10,535 bases of DNA from Anaerolineales bacterium (lineage in GTDB: Bacteria > Chloroflexota > Anaerolineae > Anaerolineales > UBA4823), in contig JAOAHK010000048.1 in NCBI GenBank assembly GCA_026415275.1, positions 1 to 10,535 of the forward strand, given 5' to 3'. A program made the translations under genes and the position numbers. Shown piece after piece: positions 7,269 to 10,535 of this stretch (its first letter is position 1; every line of letters starts with the position of its first letter). The notes beneath the pieces are model-generated. The model ran no database searches, had not been told where the DNA came from, and saw only the letters and a list, made by a program, of their open reading frames with translations.

Positions 7269-8069
7269 ATGACAGCCTTAATCGATACTCACTGCCATCT
7301 CTACCTACAGGATTTCTCTGCGGATCTTCCAGCAGTATTAGAGCGCGCCGGCAACTGTCAGATTGTAGCGATGGTTGTAGCGGGTATCGATGCCAAGACC
7401 AGTGAGCAGGCAGTTCAGTTGGCTGAACAATATAATGAAATCTATGTTGCGGTTGGAATTCACCCCAATAGTCAAGTTGTCGATATTGACCAAGAATTAA
7501 GCAGGATTGAAACATTGGTCACACACCCAAAGGTGGTTGCAATCGGCGAAATCGGTTTAGATTATTATCGCAAATTTGTACCTGCTGCCGAGCAAAATTA
7601 CCGATTACAATGTCAATTGGATTTGGCAATGAAAGTAAAATTGCCGGTGATCATTCATAATCGCAACGCTATCGAGGACTTAGTTCCCTTGGTCTCTAGG
7701 TGGGCTGAAATAGGTCGAATGAATTCACGATCGGATTTGCTTCCTTATGGAGTATTTCACTCCTTTTCTGAAGACGAGCAATGGGCACAAAAAATTCATA
7801 ACATGGGATTTTTGATTGGCGTTAGTGGGGTTATCACTTTCCCGAATGCGCGTAAAATAAAGGAGGTGGTCAGATCTGTTCCGCTTTCGTCACTCCTTTT
7901 AGAAACCGACGCTCCTTATCTAAGTCCTCATCCCTTCCGTGGCAAACGTAATGAACCATCTTATATTACATACACTCTAAAAGAGATAGCAAGCATATTA
8001 GGAATTTCGCACGAAGTCATAGCGAAAACAACAACCCAGAATGCTCAAACTCTATTTGGAATTGACTAA
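7269..8069 (+). CDS. TatD-family metal-dependent hydrolase/DNase
   Basis: This is a TIM-barrel amidohydrolase-superfamily enzyme of the TatD/YcfH type. Members are Mg2+-dependent nucleases (3'-5' exonuclease activity is known for E. coli TatD), though many remain uncharacterised. It has 266 residues, the standard length. Metal-binding motifs in order are DTHCHL with D6, H8 and H10; GEIGLDYYR with E94; VIIHNR with H130; FHSFS with H164, where most members read FHCFSG; and LLETDAPYL with D214, followed by SPHPFRGKRNEP (219-230). The ATG directly follows the mutase TAA with no gap and no strong Shine-Dalgarno, so coupled translation is likely. It is not linked to tat export genes here, and the name does not imply a secretion role. 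Confidence 0.93.
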   Translation: MTALIDTHCHLYLQDFSADLPAVLERAGNCQIVAMVVAGIDAKTSEQAVQLAEQYNEIYVAVGIHPNSQVVDIDQELSRIETLVTHPKVVAIGEIGLDYYRKFVPAAEQNYRLQCQLDLAMKVKLPVIIHNRNAIEDLVPLVSRWAEIGRMNSRSDLLPYGVFHSFSEDEQWAQKIHNMGFLIGVSGVITFPNARKIKEVVRSVPLSSLLLETDAPYLSPHPFRGKRNEPSYITYTLKEIASILGISHEVIAKTTTQNAQTLFGID

Positions 8070-8070
8070 C

Positions 8071-9030
8071 GTGAACCCACCTCAAAATTTCCTTGCTCCT
8101 ATTCTTCCTGACTTGTCCAAAGTGGAGAGCCGCATGCGCTCATTGGATGATCACCATCATCAAGAATTGTCTAATGCACTTGAGCATCTGTTGTCTTCAG
8201 GAGGAAAGCGCATTCGACCTGCAGTTGCTTTGTTGACAGGAAAGATGTATCAAGGAGACATCCACCGGTTGATTTCACTCAGTGCAGCGATCGAATTGCT
8301 TCACACAGCAACTTTGGTTCATGATGACTTAATTGATGGCGCGCTTCTTCGTCGAGGCATTGCAACCTTAAATGCCAAGTGGTCTCCTGCGGCAACTGTA
8401 TTGACCGGTGATTATATCTTTGCCCAGGCTGCTCGTTGCGCTGCTGAAACCGAATCTATTTATCTGATGAAACGATTCGCGGAAACCCTAGCAATTATTG
8501 TGAATGGTGAAATTGATCAATTGTTCTCAACTCACCGGTACTCCACTCGGGAAGAATATTTCCAGAGAATTTACGCCAAAACTGCGTCATTATTTGAGCT
8601 GGCTTCCAGCGCAGCTGCACATCTGAGCTGTGTACCGGATCAAGAAGTAGAAAGCATGCGCCGATTCGGCTATGCATTGGGCATGGCTTTTCAGATTGTT
8701 GACGATATCCTCGATTTCACCGGCGCTCAAGAGACAGTTGGGAAACCTGTGGCTTCCGATTTGCGTCAAGGTTTAATAACTTTGCCATTCATTTGTTATT
8801 TAGAAAAACACCCAGAAGATGAAGAGGTTCAAGCAGTACTAATTGGCGAGAAAGCAAACATCGAAAAACTAGTTACAGAAATACGCGAAAGCGGAGCTGT
8901 GCAAGATGCGTTTCAAATCGCTCGTGATTATGTAAATGAAGCCATTGGTATTCTGGAACATAGACCGGATTGTGTTGAGAGAAAAGCACTACAAGAATTG
9001 TCAGAATACGTGATCTTACGCCATATTTAA
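8071..9030 (+). CDS. Polyprenyl diphosphate synthase (trans-prenyltransferase, long-chain type)
   Basis: This enzyme condenses isopentenyl diphosphate units onto an allylic diphosphate to build an isoprenoid chain, probably the menaquinone side chain. From the GTG at 8071 it has 319 residues. GGKRIRP (44-50) binds diphosphate, the first Asp-rich motif DDLID is at 85-89, GD..FA (113-118) follows, and the second Asp-rich motif DDILD is at 211-215. The residue five before the first Asp-rich motif is Ala80, not a bulky aromatic, which usually goes with long products (about C30-C50). That chain-length reading is an inference. The GTG lies 1 nt after the TatD stop. An ATG at 8041 would overlap tatD by 29 nt and lacks a ribosome binding site, so the GTG is preferred. 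No hairpin terminator separates it from the attenuator that follows. Confidence 0.92.
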   Translation: MNPPQNFLAPILPDLSKVESRMRSLDDHHHQELSNALEHLLSSGGKRIRPAVALLTGKMYQGDIHRLISLSAAIELLHTATLVHDDLIDGALLRRGIATLNAKWSPAATVLTGDYIFAQAARCAAETESIYLMKRFAETLAIIVNGEIDQLFSTHRYSTREEYFQRIYAKTASLFELASSAAAHLSCVPDQEVESMRRFGYALGMAFQIVDDILDFTGAQETVGKPVASDLRQGLITLPFICYLEKHPEDEEVQAVLIGEKANIEKLVTEIRESGAVQDAFQIARDYVNEAIGILEHRPDCVERKALQELSEYVILRHI

Positions 9031-9045
9031 TTTCGTTTTCATCCC

Positions 9046-9074
9046 TTGACGGAATGTTTCTCCAATGATATATT
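9046..9074 (+). promoter_or_regulatory. Sigma-70-type promoter of the attenuated aminotransferase unit
   Basis: TTGACG (9046-9051) and TATATT (9069-9074) are spaced by exactly 17 bases, begin 15 nt after the prenyl synthase stop, and resemble the L25 promoter closely. The predicted start site is 9080-9082. The leader-peptide ATG is at 9085, so only about 3-5 nt precede it. Confidence 0.75.
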
Positions 9075-9084
9075 ACCGCCCAAT

Positions 9085-9165
9085 ATGACCGAATTTACTA
9101 ACGCGACCACCACCAATACGATGACCACTACCACTTGCCCGTATCGGTGGGGCGTTCGCGCATAA
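9085..9165 (+). CDS. Threonine-rich leader peptide of a transcription attenuator
   Basis: A 26-codon frame (ATG 9085, TAA 9163-9165) in which 10 codons specify threonine, at residues 2, 5, 8-10, 12 and 14-17; residues 8-17 read TTTNTMTTTT. Asn and Met, also aspartate-family amino acids, make up much of the rest, and there is no Ile. The tail CPYRWGVRA is coded by the antiterminator arm, so its sequence may be set by base pairing. Its role is as a sensor: with scarce threonyl-tRNA the ribosome stalls in the Thr run, and with plentiful threonyl-tRNA it reaches the stop codon. There is no Shine-Dalgarno, and the promoter places the mRNA 5' end almost at the ATG. The organisation mirrors E. coli thrL, without sequence similarity beyond the Thr run. 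Confidence 0.85.
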   Translation: MTEFTNATTTNTMTTTTCPYRWGVRA

Positions 9166-9204
9166 TTAGCTGTGACAAAGCATCTATTAACCGAAACGCC
9201 CCAC
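9147..9204 (+). promoter_or_regulatory. Antiterminator hairpin of the threonine attenuator
   Basis: GTGGGGCGTT (9147-9156), inside leader codons 21-24, is complementary over 10 bp to AACGCCCCAC (9195-9204). Those bases are the left arm and part of the loop of the terminator, so the two structures exclude each other. A ribosome stalled on the Thr codons (up to 9135) leaves 9147-9156 free and allows antitermination. A ribosome at the stop codon (9163) would cover it, and the terminator forms. A weaker upstream pairing, GCCC (9137-9140) with GGGC (9150-9153), could act as a pause hairpin. Confidence 0.75.
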
Positions 9205-9219
9205 ACGGGGCGTTTTTTT
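9194..9219 (+). terminator. Intrinsic terminator (attenuator) upstream of the aminotransferase
   Basis: AAACGCCCC (9194-9202) and GGGGCGTTT (9207-9215) form a 9-bp perfect stem with a 4-nt ACAC loop, merging into seven consecutive T residues (9213-9219). It ends 31 nt before the aminotransferase ATG, so it stops transcripts before the gene. It is the only strong terminator after the phosphohexomutase-to-prenyl-synthase run, so it could also end read-through from that run. Confidence 0.9.
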
Positions 9220-9237
9220 ATAACTAAAGACAATTCT

Positions 9238-9243
9238 AAGGAG
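9238..9243 (+). promoter_or_regulatory. Shine-Dalgarno of the aminotransferase
   Basis: AAGGAG lies 7 nt before the ATG at 9251, a near-ideal ribosome binding site. This contrasts with its absence at the leader peptide just upstream. Confidence 0.8.
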
Positions 9244-9250
9244 TGAAATC

Positions 9251-10535
9251 ATGAATAATCTTGCCCCCCTCGACCAACCCGTTTTCGCGGTTCCCCAAGA
9301 GAACTTAATACCAATAAACGATTACCCTAGTCGGATGATGGATATTCCCCCATCTAGAATGTTTCTGATCAACAAATCTTTGAAAGTATTTCAAGAAAAG
9401 TATCCACAGCAACCGATCTATGATGCTTCACAGGGTGATGGTGGGGCAAGCTTGCCTGGTGTATTGCCTGAAATTCTCGAAAAAGCGGCTGAAATGCAGA
9501 TAAAACACGGAACATCCTACGATATGCCCTACGGTACGGATGATTTTCGTCGATCAGTCATTGAAGATTATTGGAAGCTTGACCCCTCTTTGGGTATTAC
9601 ACCAGCGAATGTGGTGGGTACAGCCGGCGGAAGGGATGCTCTCGTCAAGGCCTATCAAGCGATGTTAACGCTGGGGTATGGCAGGGTAGGAGACGTGATT
9701 ATAGTCTCGCGCGTACCGTGGATTTCCTATAACTGGGGTCCTTATGGTATTGGAGCAAACGTCCTCTATGCTCCTGGAAAGCCAGAAAACGGATGGGCAT
9801 ACACCGAAGAAAGCATTCAAGAGTGTGTCAATTTTGCTGCAAAATCGGGAAGAAAGGTCGCTTGTTTGGTGATTACCAATCCAGATAATCCCACTGGTTT
9901 AACCATATCGGTAGGAAGACAAGTTGGCTTGGCGAAAAGGGCTTTGGAACTAGGTGTGGCTTTTGTGTTGTTCGATTGGATGTATCACTATGTTACTGAT
10001 GAACAACCCATGAACCTGAATTCTTTTTTGCAATATTTCTCTAAAGATGAACGTAAAAGATTAATCTTCTTGGATGGCATCACTAAGAGTTTAGGTGGAT
10101 CAAATATTAGGAACAGCCACCTAATAGCTTCCGATGAAGTGATAAAGTTTATTGTCTCTCGCGCCTCTCATACGGTTATGCCGCCCTATTTCTCCCTTGC
10201 CGTAGCGATGGCAGCCTATCAAATGGGATATGACAAGGCAACAAAGCCCATTGTGGAACCGACCAATGCTAGTCGTAAAGTCCTCCAAAAGTTTTTAGAC
10301 GAACATCATTTTACCTATATCCTTGGTAAAGGGTATTATGCTTTTATTCATGTCGGTGCTTGGTTGAAGTCCAAGGGCTGGAAGGATACTGAACCAATGG
10401 GACAGTACTTCGCTGAAGAGTTCGGACTAGCGATTGTGCCCGGTGCATTCTTTTCGGCATATGGCGGGGAATGGGTTCGTTTTTCTTATGCAACGCCAGT
10501 TGAAAGAACTTTAGGGGCTTTAGAACGTCTGGTAC
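9251..10535 (+). CDS. PLP-dependent class I/II aminotransferase, 3'-truncated by the window edge
   Basis: The frame is open for 428 codons from the ATG at 9251 to the window end, and most of the enzyme is present. It is a fold-type I aminotransferase. TAGGRDALVKA (about 124-134) binds the PLP phosphate. NPDNPTG (210-216) contains Asn213, which contacts the pyridine ring side. D242 and Y245 in DWMYHY contact PLP. The Schiff-base Lys279 is in DGITKSLGGSNIR. Arg410 in VRFSYATP is the expected substrate carboxylate ligand. The N-terminus, about 60 residues before YDASQGDGG, is longer than in minimal aspartate aminotransferases. The exact amino donor is not evident from motifs. Its leader attenuator responds to threonine codons, so a role in the aspartate/threonine family, or being the first gene of a threonine-pathway operon, is the best inference. 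It could also be an aminotransferase of another pathway in such an operon. Confidence 0.88.
   Translation, partial: MNNLAPLDQPVFAVPQENLIPINDYPSRMMDIPPSRMFLINKSLKVFQEKYPQQPIYDASQGDGGASLPGVLPEILEKAAEMQIKHGTSYDMPYGTDDFRRSVIEDYWKLDPSLGITPANVVGTAGGRDALVKAYQAMLTLGYGRVGDVIIVSRVPWISYNWGPYGIGANVLYAPGKPENGWAYTEESIQECVNFAAKSGRKVACLVITNPDNPTGLTISVGRQVGLAKRALELGVAFVLFDWMYHYVTDEQPMNLNSFLQYFSKDERKRLIFLDGITKSLGGSNIRNSHLIASDEVIKFIVSRASHTVMPPYFSLAVAMAAYQMGYDKATKPIVEPTNASRKVLQKFLDEHHFTYILGKGYYAFIHVGAWLKSKGWKDTEPMGQYFAEEFGLAIVPGAFFSAYGGEWVRFSYATPVERTLGALERLV

Noticed and set aside
8041..8070. ATG start of the prenyl synthase overlapping tatD
   Set aside because: It would overlap tatD by 29 nt with no ribosome binding site. 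The GTG at 8071 follows the tatD stop by 1 nt and gives a normal N-terminus. It cannot be fully excluded.
9141..9220. T-box riboswitch before the aminotransferase
   Set aside because: The element GGTGGGGCG loosely resembles part of a T-box. The leader is only about 170 nt, there is no stem I or specifier loop, and the conserved AGGGTGGNACCGCG is absent. The Thr-rich frame explains the region better.
9039..9233. 64-codon minus-strand frame with a Val/Ile-rich, membrane-like stretch
   Set aside because: It is the antisense of the Thr codon run and the terminator: ACC/ACT codons read as Val-type codons on the other strand. It has no ribosome binding site and no separate support.

Overview
The window looks like a chromosomal stretch of moderate G+C from a free-living bacterium. 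Protein character and gene order fit Chloroflexota, most likely an Anaerolineae-type genome. That placement rests on recalled family resemblance, not on a search. There are no mobile elements, CRISPR arrays, rRNA or tRNA genes. Almost everything is housekeeping, but the right-hand intergenic region holds a well-formed amino-acid attenuator.

Layout. (1) Positions 1-838, plus strand: the C-terminal three quarters of an iron-type alcohol dehydrogenase. (2) 863-1685, plus strand: a single-gene unit with a clear sigma-70 promoter, a leader able to fold, the CTC-type ribosomal protein L25 gene, and a terminator hairpin that overlaps the end of the convergent gene. (3) 5708 down to 1651, minus strand: a tight five-gene run of cysteine desulfurase, mnmA, a small membrane protein, a TrmI-type tRNA m1A58 methyltransferase and a CoA-pyrophosphatase-like Nudix hydrolase. 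Three of the five serve tRNA modification: the desulfurase supplies sulfur to MnmA for 2-thiouridine at U34, and TrmI methylates A58. (4) 5709-5852: a divergent promoter region. A perfect TATAAT lies 7 nt before the desulfurase ATG, next to an imperfect palindrome, and an extended -10 promoter faces the other way. (5) 5853-9030, plus strand: a phosphoglucomutase/phosphomannomutase-family enzyme, a TatD-family hydrolase and a long-chain polyprenyl diphosphate synthase, with essentially no gaps. (6) 9046-10535, plus strand: a consensus-like promoter, a 26-codon leader peptide with 10 threonine codons, overlapping antiterminator and terminator hairpins, then a class I/II aminotransferase that runs off the window.

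The main discovery candidate is the threonine-codon transcription attenuator at 9085-9219. It has the logic of the E. coli thr leader, but it appears to be translated from a nearly leaderless mRNA (about 3-5 nt before the ATG, no Shine-Dalgarno). It precedes an aminotransferase rather than a recognisable homoserine or threonine enzyme. This suggests that threonyl-tRNA charging controls the aminotransferase and whatever lies downstream of it.
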